The position numbers and the translations under genes were made by a program. A stretch of 64,000 bases of DNA from Polyangiaceae bacterium (GTDB lineage: Bacteria; Myxococcota_A; Polyangia; Polyangiales; Polyangiaceae), in NCBI GenBank assembly GCA_016712345.1, contig JADJRH010000011.1, forward strand, positions 62,001 to 126,000. The letters are read 5' to 3'. Below are positions 15,065 through 22,708 of the stretch, piece after piece. Below the pieces are notes generated by a model, which saw nothing but the letters and a program-made list of their open reading frames with translations, searched no databases and was not told where the DNA came from. Numbering within the stretch: the stretch's first letter is position 1; each line of letters begins with the position of its first letter.

Positions 15065-16051
15065 CTACCCAGTGGTCTTGCGAACTCGTCGCGGTGGTGC
15101 CCGCCGCGTTACACTGCGCACCGCGGCCACTTTCTTGTTGGTTGGCAATGCCAGCACTTCAGCCACGGAAGAGGCCGCGACCGATCGCTCCAACCACAAT
15201 TTCAGAAGCTTTGGATCGGAGCAGCTATTGATGGTTGCAAGCTGTGCTGCCGTGGGATTTAGCCCCCGTTGATCCAACACAATTCGAAGCGCAACACGCT
15301 CGCCGTGCGCTTCTCCCTCGGCGCGCCCTTTGGCTTCTCCCTCGGCGCGTCCTCGCTTTTCAGCATTTGCTTCAAGAAACAAACGAAGTTTGCGCGTGGC
15401 CGGACTTTCGGGAACTCGATCGGGATGCATGGAAGCCTCTCGAAGGCGAAACCTCATTTTTTCGCCGAGCACATTAAAGATCGCACGCCACTGCACTTTT
15501 CGCAACGGTTTTGGCAAGCGATCCGCCAAGTCAATGGCTCGCTCCACAACTCGCGCGGCAGTTCGACCATGGCGGTGTTTCATTGCCCAAGCGGCGCACA
15601 AACCCAGCTCAGGAAACGCAGGATCCAGTAGAGTTTGGGCCTGCTTCAACCCAAGGTACACAACAACCGGCGTCAGTCGAATTGTTGTTCCGATGAGGCC
15701 CGTTTCCACAGCCACTTTTGCCGCCCATCGTGCTACAGCGCGCGAAGCCGTAATTACCACGATATCACCCATTAGGGCATGGGCGACACGCAGGGCCGTC
15801 ACCGCACCAAACCAACTCCGCCGCTTGGTCGGATCTACCTTATTTTGAACTTCAACAACCAACCATCCTCCCCGCGTTTGGTACACCACATCCGGTCGAA
15901 TCTCCACCGGATGAGTCAGCCGCACCGCGGAGTCGAGCGGCTGCAATCTACCCGCCAGCCTTTTTTTTCGGAGTCGCCAAAGCAACGCCGGCAACAACTT
16001 CAAGTCATCGCGCAGCGCCTGAACCAGCACATCATGAGCCAAACTCGCCAC
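15065..16051 (-). CDS. Rpn-like PD-(D/E)XK nuclease (putative transposase-like family)
   Basis: About 328 residues from GTG 16051, which follows a GGTGAGGG ribosome-binding site and starts the typical opening VASLAHDVLVQAL. An in-frame start at 16123 is possible but lacks support. The core EIRPDVVYQTRGGWLVVEVQNK contains the D and E-x-Q of a PD-(D/E)XK nuclease as in Rpn (recombination-promoting nuclease) proteins. A charged GRAEGEAKGRAEGEAHGE repeat follows, and then a helical tail ending in a Lys/Arg-rich stretch, also usual for the family. Rpn proteins are DNA endonucleases often found in accessory DNA, some with defence roles. It lies 0.8 kb from the foldback array, and a functional link is only inference. 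Confidence 0.7.
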   Translation of the reverse strand: MASLAHDVLVQALRDDLKLLPALLWRLRKKRLAGRLQPLDSAVRLTHPVEIRPDVVYQTRGGWLVVEVQNKVDPTKRRSWFGAVTALRVAHALMGDIVVITASRAVARWAAKVAVETGLIGTTIRLTPVVVYLGLKQAQTLLDPAFPELGLCAAWAMKHRHGRTAARVVERAIDLADRLPKPLRKVQWRAIFNVLGEKMRFRLREASMHPDRVPESPATRKLRLFLEANAEKRGRAEGEAKGRAEGEAHGERVALRIVLDQRGLNPTAAQLATINSCSDPKLLKLWLERSVAASSVAEVLALPTNKKVAAVRSVTRRAPPRRVRKTTG

Positions 16052-16343
16052 AGAACCCTCACCGCTAAATCGCACCGCCGACCTATTCGATGAGCGACAA
16101 AAGTCAAACGCGCGGGCGGACAAACAATGTCATCCCCTTCGTGGAGCCATCCGCGGTTCGTCTACCCATCGGTGTCGCAGCGAGGAAAGCTCAGGAGAAC
16201 AGCGGTTCCGCCGTTTGTTTGTGAGTGCCCGGCGTCGCAGCGTCATCGTCGACAAGTGCGACGCTCCGGTCGCGCCGTTCTACAAATAACTGAATTTGCA
16301 ACTTATACCAAATGCGGCCCACCTCTTGCTCAATACGTCGGCC

Positions 16344-16940
16344 ATGAGAACTTCGATTGTTGCCGCCGCTGCCGCCGCCGCTTGTGTACTCATGGCCACT
16401 CAGGACAGTCAAGCGTCGTTCTACCCGCCGGACTATCCCATTTGTTCCGCACGCGACACGCAGACGCAGGGGCCTTTTGAACTCATTAAAGACACCAAGA
16501 GCCCCTACAGCCGCAATGCTCAACTGACCGTTGCGTACCGCGGTTACCTTCGCAACTCCTTCCCCGACAACGAAATCAACTTCTACATCCGCCTCAATGG
16601 CAACGACATCTTTATCCCCGCGAGCAGCGGGTCCAACGGGGATACGTACGCATACCTGAACGCGGGCCCGCGAAACTGCGTGATCTGCTCACCGCCGCCC
16701 TACGATTATCAAAACGCTCCCCTGTGTGCCACGTACGAATTTGCTGAAAATCAAAGCTCCACGTGGGTGTGTGAAGGCCCGTCGGCCGATGAACAGGAGA
16801 TCTTTTTCTGGGCATTCAACGACTACGGTCAGCAAAACGCCTGGGACATTCAGGTCGCCGCCGAGTCCCACGGGTATTGGGATTCCAACTGGGGATGGAA
16901 CTATTCGGGCCGCTTTGAGCCCCGCACCGGCTGTTATTGA
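16344..16940 (+). CDS. Secreted protein of unknown function
   Basis: A 198-residue protein from ATG 16344, with an Ala-rich signal peptide (MRTSIVAAAAAAACVLMATQDSQAS) cleaved near residue 25. The mature part is Tyr-, Asn- and Cys-containing and beta-rich, with pairs of Cys (RNCVICSPPPYDY) that suggest disulfides. No catalytic motif is visible. It ends 6 bases from the convergent DUF4091 gene. Family not recognised; a surface or secreted structural role is possible. Confidence 0.6.
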   Translation: MRTSIVAAAAAAACVLMATQDSQASFYPPDYPICSARDTQTQGPFELIKDTKSPYSRNAQLTVAYRGYLRNSFPDNEINFYIRLNGNDIFIPASSGSNGDTYAYLNAGPRNCVICSPPPYDYQNAPLCATYEFAENQSSTWVCEGPSADEQEIFFWAFNDYGQQNAWDIQVAAESHGYWDSNWGWNYSGRFEPRTGCY

Positions 16941-16946
16941 GGCGGC

Positions 16947-19262
16947 TTATTGCGGCTCAATGCTCATCCAATTGAGCATTGTATATTCGTCTTTCTGACC
17001 CGCCTCCATGGTGATGTTTCCGTCGGTGATGGTCACCTCAATACTCCCCACCTTGTAAGGTTCGGCGGGTGAAGTTTCTACCGAGTCAAACAGAGGCTGA
17101 CCTTCCACAAACACCCTGTGTTTTGAGTACGTTTTGTCGTACCACCCAATGGACACAGTGATCAGGTAAGTTCCGTTTTCAATGTCCCAATTAAACGTGT
17201 CTGTCCGACCGTAGTCATTATAGATAATGCTCTTTTGAATTTCGCTCACGGGCGCGTCGGCCAAATATTGAGTGAGCATAATAGAAGTATCGCCGATGTA
17301 TGGGCCCGACCAGCCATACCCTTTTTCAGCGTTGTAACCTTCCCATCCTATTTTGGTCCACTCGTGCCCGTCGGCGGTGAGCGGCTCTGCCGATGGTTCA
17401 CCATTGGGATCTTGAAAATTAATATAATAGGCGGCCTTGGGGTGGGCGCCCACCGGCTTGCTGTCGAGCACCGGACAGCCGTCGCGCTGCCCTTCGAGGT
17501 AATATCCAAGTTCATCCCTAAGATGTTTAAATGCCGACGTGTCATGGGTAAACGACGTTGTGGAGGCCGCCGCGCTTTGAGCGCTCACATCGCACCCCAC
17601 CGCGGTGCCGGGGGCGTTTGGAACGGTGCCGCCCGCCGCGAGTCGAAGGTACTCATAGTCCTCCGCGCCTTCCCGCAGATTTTCCCAGCGAATGCTGGTG
17701 ACAACCTTGCCGTTGATGGGTGGGTAGAGAAGAAACCCATCGCCGTTTTGGTTGGTGCCCTGCGGACGCGGATTTTGTCGAGGATTGTCTCCCCAACCCG
17801 TCACCGAATAATACGCAAACCCCTTTACCCGGCAGGTGTACGCCGACCAAAAAGGAATTCTCGACTCAATGCCTGAATGGTCAATGGTAATGGGGTTAAA
17901 GTGGGGAGGCAAGTCACCGTATAAAAAGTACCACCACACCTCGTCGCCGGCCGCTTGTCGAGTTGCTGCGTATTCTGGCTCAAATTCAGACAAATCGGCC
18001 CACCAGAGATCATACCTCGCATCACCCATCATGGGATGTTCGGCAATTTCAGGTTTCGGCTCTTCACTCACCGCGATTCGAAGCGACGGCGCAGCGTCTT
18101 TTATGAGCTTTGCCAAAAACGCCGCCACGTCGTAATCAGCAGGCCCCTGAGGCTCATTTTGAACGTAATAATACCCTTTCCCCGTCCACGAATGGTCAAT
18201 GAGATACGCCTCAATCGCTTGCAGCAATTTAGACCACTCAGCGTTGTACTCATCGGTACCAAAGTGCGAGTCACCCCTTGAAACGCCGCAAAATTCAGAA
18301 GGTCGCGGTGTGGAGTTGTCCACGAATTGCATAATCTCAAACGACGGAAAGCCCACGTCGTTCCACCCTGTGCCGTCAATGTACTCGGGCCCGAGTTGAG
18401 AAAAGTCATACGGATTGTTTTCTTCTACGAAAGAGGCCGACGCGCAGTCATACGTAATTCCCCCGGTATAGTTGAGCCCGGCCGGCCAGGCCACCGACGA
18501 CGGAACAAGCCTGTGCTCAAAAAAGAAGTCCTTTAACTCCCGCACTTTTTCTAAACTTTCAGACCCACCGAGAGATTGAAAGCTGCTGTTCCAGTTACCG
18601 TCAAACCCAATGCTGTCGGGCAGGGTAAAGTCAAACACATGCAGCTCAACGGGGATGTCTGTTCCGTTACCGTTCACGTCCACATGCAACGTGGCGGTGT
18701 AGTCACCCGCCGCCGCGGTTTTGGGAATGTGCACCGTGATCCAAAAAGGCTGATTTTCGCCGTTCGGGAGCGGCTCAATCGTTCCAAACGACGTTGGGTC
18801 AAGCGGGTCTGGAATTTGTCCGCTGGGTATGCCACTCGGGTCCGACGGTTCTGAAATGGTCACATATTCCACCCGTCGAATTTCTACTTTGCCCAGCGCG
18901 CCCGGCCCTTCAAAGTTTGACAGGGTCAGTTGAGCCGAACCTCCGGTGTCGGCGCGCACCACCACCTGAATGGGTTCAAACTCGTTTTTCGCCGCCCGCA
19001 CCTGAATGGCCTGGCCTTGATTGGACGGCGGCGCCGCTTCGCGAAGCACCTTGTCCATCGTGGTGGTGGTCCACACCACCGCGCCCGCGGGGGAGGGGAG
19101 GGCATAGGTAGAATCACCGGTGGGTGTACAGTCCGTGCAGGAAGGGACACCTCCCGTGCCACCCCCGCCGGAGTTGCCATCCCCCCCGTCGCACCCCTGG
19201 GTCAGGCCCGAAACGAAAAGACCCACCATCCCAAGCGAAACAACAGCAACTCGGATGCGCAT
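16947..19262 (-). CDS. DUF4091 glycoside hydrolase-like lipoprotein
   Basis: A 771-residue protein from ATG 19262, selected because GGAGG lies just upstream and the signal peptide begins there. The lipobox ends at C24 (LTQGC), followed by a short Gly-rich linker. The middle resembles DUF4091 proteins, a family with a TIM-barrel glycosidase-like domain: PFWITVHIPKTAAAGDYTATL, a long barrel region with GYYYVQNEP and DLWWADLSEF, then YSVTGWGDNPRQ and EDYEYLRLA. The Glu in VQNEP is a candidate catalytic acid. The C-terminal part (about 620-770) looks like a beta-sandwich ligand-binding module of the malectin/CBM type. Its likely role is cell-surface polysaccharide degradation; the substrate is unknown. 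Confidence 0.8.
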   Translation of the reverse strand: MRIRVAVVSLGMVGLFVSGLTQGCDGGDGNSGGGGTGGVPSCTDCTPTGDSTYALPSPAGAVVWTTTTMDKVLREAAPPSNQGQAIQVRAAKNEFEPIQVVVRADTGGSAQLTLSNFEGPGALGKVEIRRVEYVTISEPSDPSGIPSGQIPDPLDPTSFGTIEPLPNGENQPFWITVHIPKTAAAGDYTATLHVDVNGNGTDIPVELHVFDFTLPDSIGFDGNWNSSFQSLGGSESLEKVRELKDFFFEHRLVPSSVAWPAGLNYTGGITYDCASASFVEENNPYDFSQLGPEYIDGTGWNDVGFPSFEIMQFVDNSTPRPSEFCGVSRGDSHFGTDEYNAEWSKLLQAIEAYLIDHSWTGKGYYYVQNEPQGPADYDVAAFLAKLIKDAAPSLRIAVSEEPKPEIAEHPMMGDARYDLWWADLSEFEPEYAATRQAAGDEVWWYFLYGDLPPHFNPITIDHSGIESRIPFWSAYTCRVKGFAYYSVTGWGDNPRQNPRPQGTNQNGDGFLLYPPINGKVVTSIRWENLREGAEDYEYLRLAAGGTVPNAPGTAVGCDVSAQSAAASTTSFTHDTSAFKHLRDELGYYLEGQRDGCPVLDSKPVGAHPKAAYYINFQDPNGEPSAEPLTADGHEWTKIGWEGYNAEKGYGWSGPYIGDTSIMLTQYLADAPVSEIQKSIIYNDYGRTDTFNWDIENGTYLITVSIGWYDKTYSKHRVFVEGQPLFDSVETSPAEPYKVGSIEVTITDGNITMEAGQKDEYTMLNWMSIEPQ

Positions 19263-19332
19263 GGAGAAACCTCCGCCGCCATGACAGCGCGGCTCGGGCT
19301 TCTTTGCAATGGGAAGGTGCGTCGAGAAAGGC

Positions 19333-21135
19333 TCACAAGGCAGGCGAGGCTTGGCGTTGAGCGGTATTGGGTGCGGCTGTTTCTTCAAGCGCAACGAACA
19401 AGACGGCGAGTTTTGTCCACGGTGACCCTTCAGGCTTGTAACGCGCCACCCCAACAGCGAGGCGGAGGGTAGATCTCGCAAGAACGGGTGAAGGGTACTC
19501 CAGTCGCTCCACCGATGAAGTGGTTACAAACCACGATGCCACACGAGATCCGGGCGACGCTTCGGCCGCTTTGTTCGTCATTCTGTCGAGCACCTCTTTC
19601 AGGTCTTCACCCGCCTCTACTCGGGCAACCGCGTCGCTCATGACAGGGTCGAGAACGGACGCGACTTCAGGGGCGGCACGTTTGACTTTCCCCCTCAACT
19701 TTGTAAGGCGCGCGAGAACCTGACCCGCGTAGTCGGTTTTGCCGGAAGCGTCGATGGTAGCATACGTACTGAGCACAGCAGCGAGATTGTCTTCTTCCAA
19801 CAAGGGACCCACAGCCAACAACGACGCTCCCGGATCAAGCAGCGTTTCACGCCCGTAAGGCCTGCCAATGGCCGCCTCCACAAGACCTGCAACGGAGCGT
19901 TGGGTAACCCACTGACTCGCAAAATGGCCTTCCCGCACCGGCACTCCCACGTCCCAACCGGCGAGCATTCCCAACGCCACGCGATCGGCCACCCGCGGTT
20001 CGAGGTTGCCGGCGCCCGACGCAAAGAAATAGGGGGCAAGCTCGGTGGCTGTTTGACTCTGAGTTTGAGCGAGGGTGAGCGCTCCCATTCCCGCTTCTTT
20101 TCGCACTTGATTCACCCGATCGAGGAGGGCTGTGCGCAGAGTGGCAATGTCGGAAGGTGCCTTGTCGTCTTTGGCCACGCGCGTGTACACATCTTGCGGC
20201 TTACCGTTCGGAGCCAACTGAATATCAAGCACGCTGGCCCCGAGTTCACGCCCTTCTTCAAAAGCGGCGATTTCAACCCGCGCGCCGGGATCATCGGCGT
20301 TTACAGGGCATTCAATGCTAAAGTTGGGAAGGGTGGCCTCAATATCTTTGATGCACACTTCAAAGCCGAATTGCCCGCGCGTGACGAGCGCGCGAACGCT
20401 GGCCGCGGGATTTACAAGTTTGCCCTTGAGCACCACAACACCGTCTTTGGGCACCATGGGCACGCGCTCCAAAATCACACTTCGAGGAGCACTCACGTAC
20501 GCGACAATGGCTTTTTTCTCTTTGCGAACGAACGCAACACCCAATTCGCGCATTCCATCACCCATGAGCGCGCGGAGATCTTTGGCCACGTCGGCGGACC
20601 ACTCTTTATAAAGTTCTTCTTCGGTGGATTTGTCGGCCACCTCGGCTCCCCGAAATCCGGTGCTGGCAATTCCTGTGAGAGCGCCGCACCGGGCCGAGGC
20701 AAATCGCACAAACGACTGGGTGGGTAGAGCGCCTTTTTCAGCGGCAAACGCAGCCACCTGACGGGCCAAACAATCCATGGCTCCCGACGCGATTACACTC
20801 TTTGTATTCTGTGCGCGGGCGTTGACGACCTGCTCAACAAGGAGCTTTTGCCAAGGCGTTTGAGGGTCAATCGGCTCGGCCTCAATGACGTCGGGCAGCG
20901 GTCCGCTCAGAGTGAATGTGTCCACATCGACCGCGCCGCGATCGAGCGCGTGGGTAGGCGGCGGCACCGACTTTAACTTTAACAGTTCATCCTGAGTGGG
21001 GAAGTTGCCCGCACCAGCGGTTTGAGCAGCGCCGCATCCGAGTGCCGCGGCGGAAAATGACAATGCAGCAATGCCTGTGCACAGACCGGCTGCACCAAGC
21101 TTGGAGTGGTTCTTTTTGGGGTTCAGAATCGTCAT
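19333..21135 (-). CDS. Large lipoprotein with CAP-like domain
   Basis: A 600-residue protein with a signal peptide and lipobox AALGC (C34). About residues 330-460 begin LLDRVNQVRKEAGMGALTLAQTQSQTATELAPYFFASG, which resembles the start of bacterial CAP/SCP (CAP superfamily) domains, but the usual His/Glu cavity residues cannot be placed with confidence. The N-terminal half (50-300) has no recognised fold and contains several Cys. The tail is Ala-rich. It is upstream of and collinear with the DUF4091 gene, separated by 70 bases, so they may share a transcript. The function is unknown, probably in the envelope. Confidence 0.65.
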   Translation of the reverse strand: MTILNPKKNHSKLGAAGLCTGIAALSFSAAALGCGAAQTAGAGNFPTQDELLKLKSVPPPTHALDRGAVDVDTFTLSGPLPDVIEAEPIDPQTPWQKLLVEQVVNARAQNTKSVIASGAMDCLARQVAAFAAEKGALPTQSFVRFASARCGALTGIASTGFRGAEVADKSTEEELYKEWSADVAKDLRALMGDGMRELGVAFVRKEKKAIVAYVSAPRSVILERVPMVPKDGVVVLKGKLVNPAASVRALVTRGQFGFEVCIKDIEATLPNFSIECPVNADDPGARVEIAAFEEGRELGASVLDIQLAPNGKPQDVYTRVAKDDKAPSDIATLRTALLDRVNQVRKEAGMGALTLAQTQSQTATELAPYFFASGAGNLEPRVADRVALGMLAGWDVGVPVREGHFASQWVTQRSVAGLVEAAIGRPYGRETLLDPGASLLAVGPLLEEDNLAAVLSTYATIDASGKTDYAGQVLARLTKLRGKVKRAAPEVASVLDPVMSDAVARVEAGEDLKEVLDRMTNKAAEASPGSRVASWFVTTSSVERLEYPSPVLARSTLRLAVGVARYKPEGSPWTKLAVLFVALEETAAPNTAQRQASPAL

Positions 21136-21225
21136 GGCGGCGACCTAAGCAAAACTTTTGACGCGGCGCCATTTCAGGGCATTTCAAAAGCTAGGCCAAA
21201 AGAAGCGACAGCGGCCACGCGCGCG

Positions 21226-21422
21226 TTTGCGAAGCACGGTTTCAGGTCTTGTCCAAAGGTTTCAGTCATCGTTGCCCGTCGCCAAGCGGAATTGCGAGAA
21301 GCGCGGCCTTTCAGGATTGTCCACAACGTGTTCTGTTGTGTACGCAGCCAAGACGAAAACGTGAGACCGGCGAGACCGGTGCCTGGTACGTTCTCGGTCA
21401 CCCGTCGTCGCCAAACGCTCCC
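21226..21422 (+). repeat. Dispersed repeat family, full copy R1
   Basis: About 197 bp that align with the reverse complement of 62702-62893. Shared blocks include TTTGCGAAG-ACGG, CAGGTCTTGTC, TTGCCCGTCGCCAAGCGGAA, GACGAAAACG and GAGACCGGCGAGACCGGTG. It lies in the 370-bp gap between two leftward genes, with no convincing gene of its own. Confidence 0.75.
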
Positions 21423-21508
21423 ATAAGGAATGCTCTGAACCGCCCCGTTTTCCAGACTCTCCCGATGCCCCCTCAGCGTCGCCACTTTCGTATCGCTTCG
21501 TTTAGGTT

Positions 21509-21760
21509 CTAACCGTCGTTTTTCGGTGTTTCCCAATGGCCTGGAAGCCACACATACCCGGAACCATCCCAATGCCAACAACCCGGTATCCACACCATGC
21601 CGGCCGTGGGTGGAGTTTGAGCCATTTCCGGCAGTGGAGCCGGCGGTTCCGGCATAACGGGCGTTGCCTCGGGTACACAAGCGGAAGCCACCAAGGCCAG
21701 GGCAACGGCGCCCCAAGCGTTGCGGCCCCACATCTTCAGCCAACTACCGCGACCCATCAT
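21509..21760 (-). CDS. Small lipoprotein with WxPGxW motifs
   Basis: An 83-residue protein starting at one of two adjacent ATGs (21760 or 21757). A short signal peptide ends in a lipobox ASAC. The mature part is Pro-rich and ends with the doublet VWIPGCWHWDGSGYVWLPGHWE. This is the tryptophan-rich YxWxPGHW-type repeat found in small envelope proteins of several proteobacteria and myxobacteria, whose function is unknown. Longer versions of the frame run over the divergent lipoprotein gene and are not supported. Confidence 0.6.
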   Translation of the reverse strand: MMGRGSWLKMWGRNAWGAVALALVASACVPEATPVMPEPPAPLPEMAQTPPTAGMVWIPGCWHWDGSGYVWLPGHWETPKNDG

Positions 21761-21785
21761 CCGCGGTAGAGTAGCGTGACTTCGT

Positions 21786-22376
21786 ATGAAACGTGCGGCT
21801 TTCATTGCAGCCATGGGTGCTCTCGTCGGGTGTTCGTCCACGCTGCCCCCGCCGGGCTGGCAAAAAGGCGGCGCTGTTTTGTGGGTTCCCACCGCCGCTT
21901 GGCGCGTGAGTTGGCTCAACGTCGACCTGGCGCAGGATGGCAGTGTGTACATGAACGGCACGCTTTCGTTTCAAATCGACGCCGTTGGCCGCGTGATCGA
22001 CGCCAACGGCGACCCGGTTGCGCTGCTCCAACCCGACGGAAAATTAATTGGCACCATGGGTGAAGACATGGGTTCTGTCGGCCCCACAACCGCTGCCGAA
22101 TCCGGCTCCGCGTACGCCACACTTGCGATCTTACCAAGCGGTGAAGTGGTTCATTTCGAAGGTGGCCCCCAAACCACCTCGCGCGGCGGTTGGACCGGCT
22201 GCGGAGTGTACGCACCGTCGCTCCAAGCGTGCATGCTTGTCACACACCTCATTTCCACTCGGTTTCCTCCCCGAGCACCCAACACCGGCGTCCCGCCCTA
22301 CGTAAACCGCGGGCTCAGCGGTCCGTGGATTGGCCCCACCACCCCCGGCCTCGGATTCGGCCTGTCGCCCTGGTGA
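21786..22376 (+). CDS. Lipoprotein, function unknown
   Basis: A 196-residue protein with a compact signal peptide and lipobox ALVGC (C16). The mature part contains a beta-rich domain with repeating phrases such as VGRVIDANGDPVALLQPDGKLIGTMGEDMG, resembling a short propeller or beta-roll, and a Pro/Gly-rich end (GPWIGPTTPGLGFGLSPW). It is divergent from the WxPGxW lipoprotein, with only 25 bases between starts, so the two promoters must overlap neighbouring coding sequence. Family not recognised. Confidence 0.65.
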   Translation: MKRAAFIAAMGALVGCSSTLPPPGWQKGGAVLWVPTAAWRVSWLNVDLAQDGSVYMNGTLSFQIDAVGRVIDANGDPVALLQPDGKLIGTMGEDMGSVGPTTAAESGSAYATLAILPSGEVVHFEGGPQTTSRGGWTGCGVYAPSLQACMLVTHLISTRFPPRAPNTGVPPYVNRGLSGPWIGPTTPGLGFGLSPW

Positions 22377-22390
22377 GCGTTCGGCGCCAT

Positions 22391-22419
22391 TTGCGTTGAA
22401 CGGTTTCTTGGAATAGGGT
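22391..22419 (+). promoter_or_regulatory. Possible sigma70-type promoter of tRNA-Pro
   Basis: TTGCGT at 22391-22396 and TAGGGT at 22414-22419, spaced by 17 bases and 26 bases before the mature tRNA. The -10 is a weak match. Confidence 0.35.
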
Positions 22420-22445
22420 TCGCCCGTTCGCTCAGCGCGGGCCAC

Positions 22446-22522
22446 CGGGGAGTCGCACAGTCCGGTAGTGCACGAGCTTTGGGTGCTCGTTGTCGCGGGT
22501 TCAAATCCCGCCTCCCCGACCA
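22446..22522 (+). tRNA. tRNA-Pro (anticodon TGG)
   Basis: 77 nt with all stems visible: acceptor CGGGGAG/CTCCCCG, D stem GCAC/GTGC, anticodon stem CGAGC/GCTCG closing the loop TTTGGGT with anticodon TGG at 22480-22482, T stem GCGGG/CCCGC with loop TTCAAAT, and an encoded 3' CCA at 22520-22522. Confidence 0.97.
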
Positions 22523-22708
22523 AACCAACACCGTAACGAAGGCGGCGTCAAAAGCGCCGTTTTCGTTTTTTTGGGGCCGCGGTTAGCCCTCATTCTGTTG
22601 TGTACACTTTTGCGCGCGGGCGTTGGCAAGCAAGCTATGTGTACGCAAGTACAAATTGGGGCAGACCGACTTGCAGAATCGTTTTCGATTGTGGAAGCGC
22701 TTGCAAAA

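Noticed and set aside
15065..16051. Rpn-like gene as the transposase of the foldback elements
   Set aside because: The PD-(D/E)XK type is not the HUH/Y1 enzyme expected for foldback substrates, and the gene is not flanked by the same ends; only proximity links them.
21174..21743. Leftward frame of 189 codons over repeat R1 and the WxPGxW gene
   Set aside because: It is out of frame with the lipoprotein signal of the 21509-21760 gene, and its sequence is low-complexity and repeat-derived.
22490..22708. N-terminal extension of the YyaL-type protein
   Set aside because: The frame runs through the tRNA-Pro 3' end; the lipoprotein signal at 22709 is a better start.
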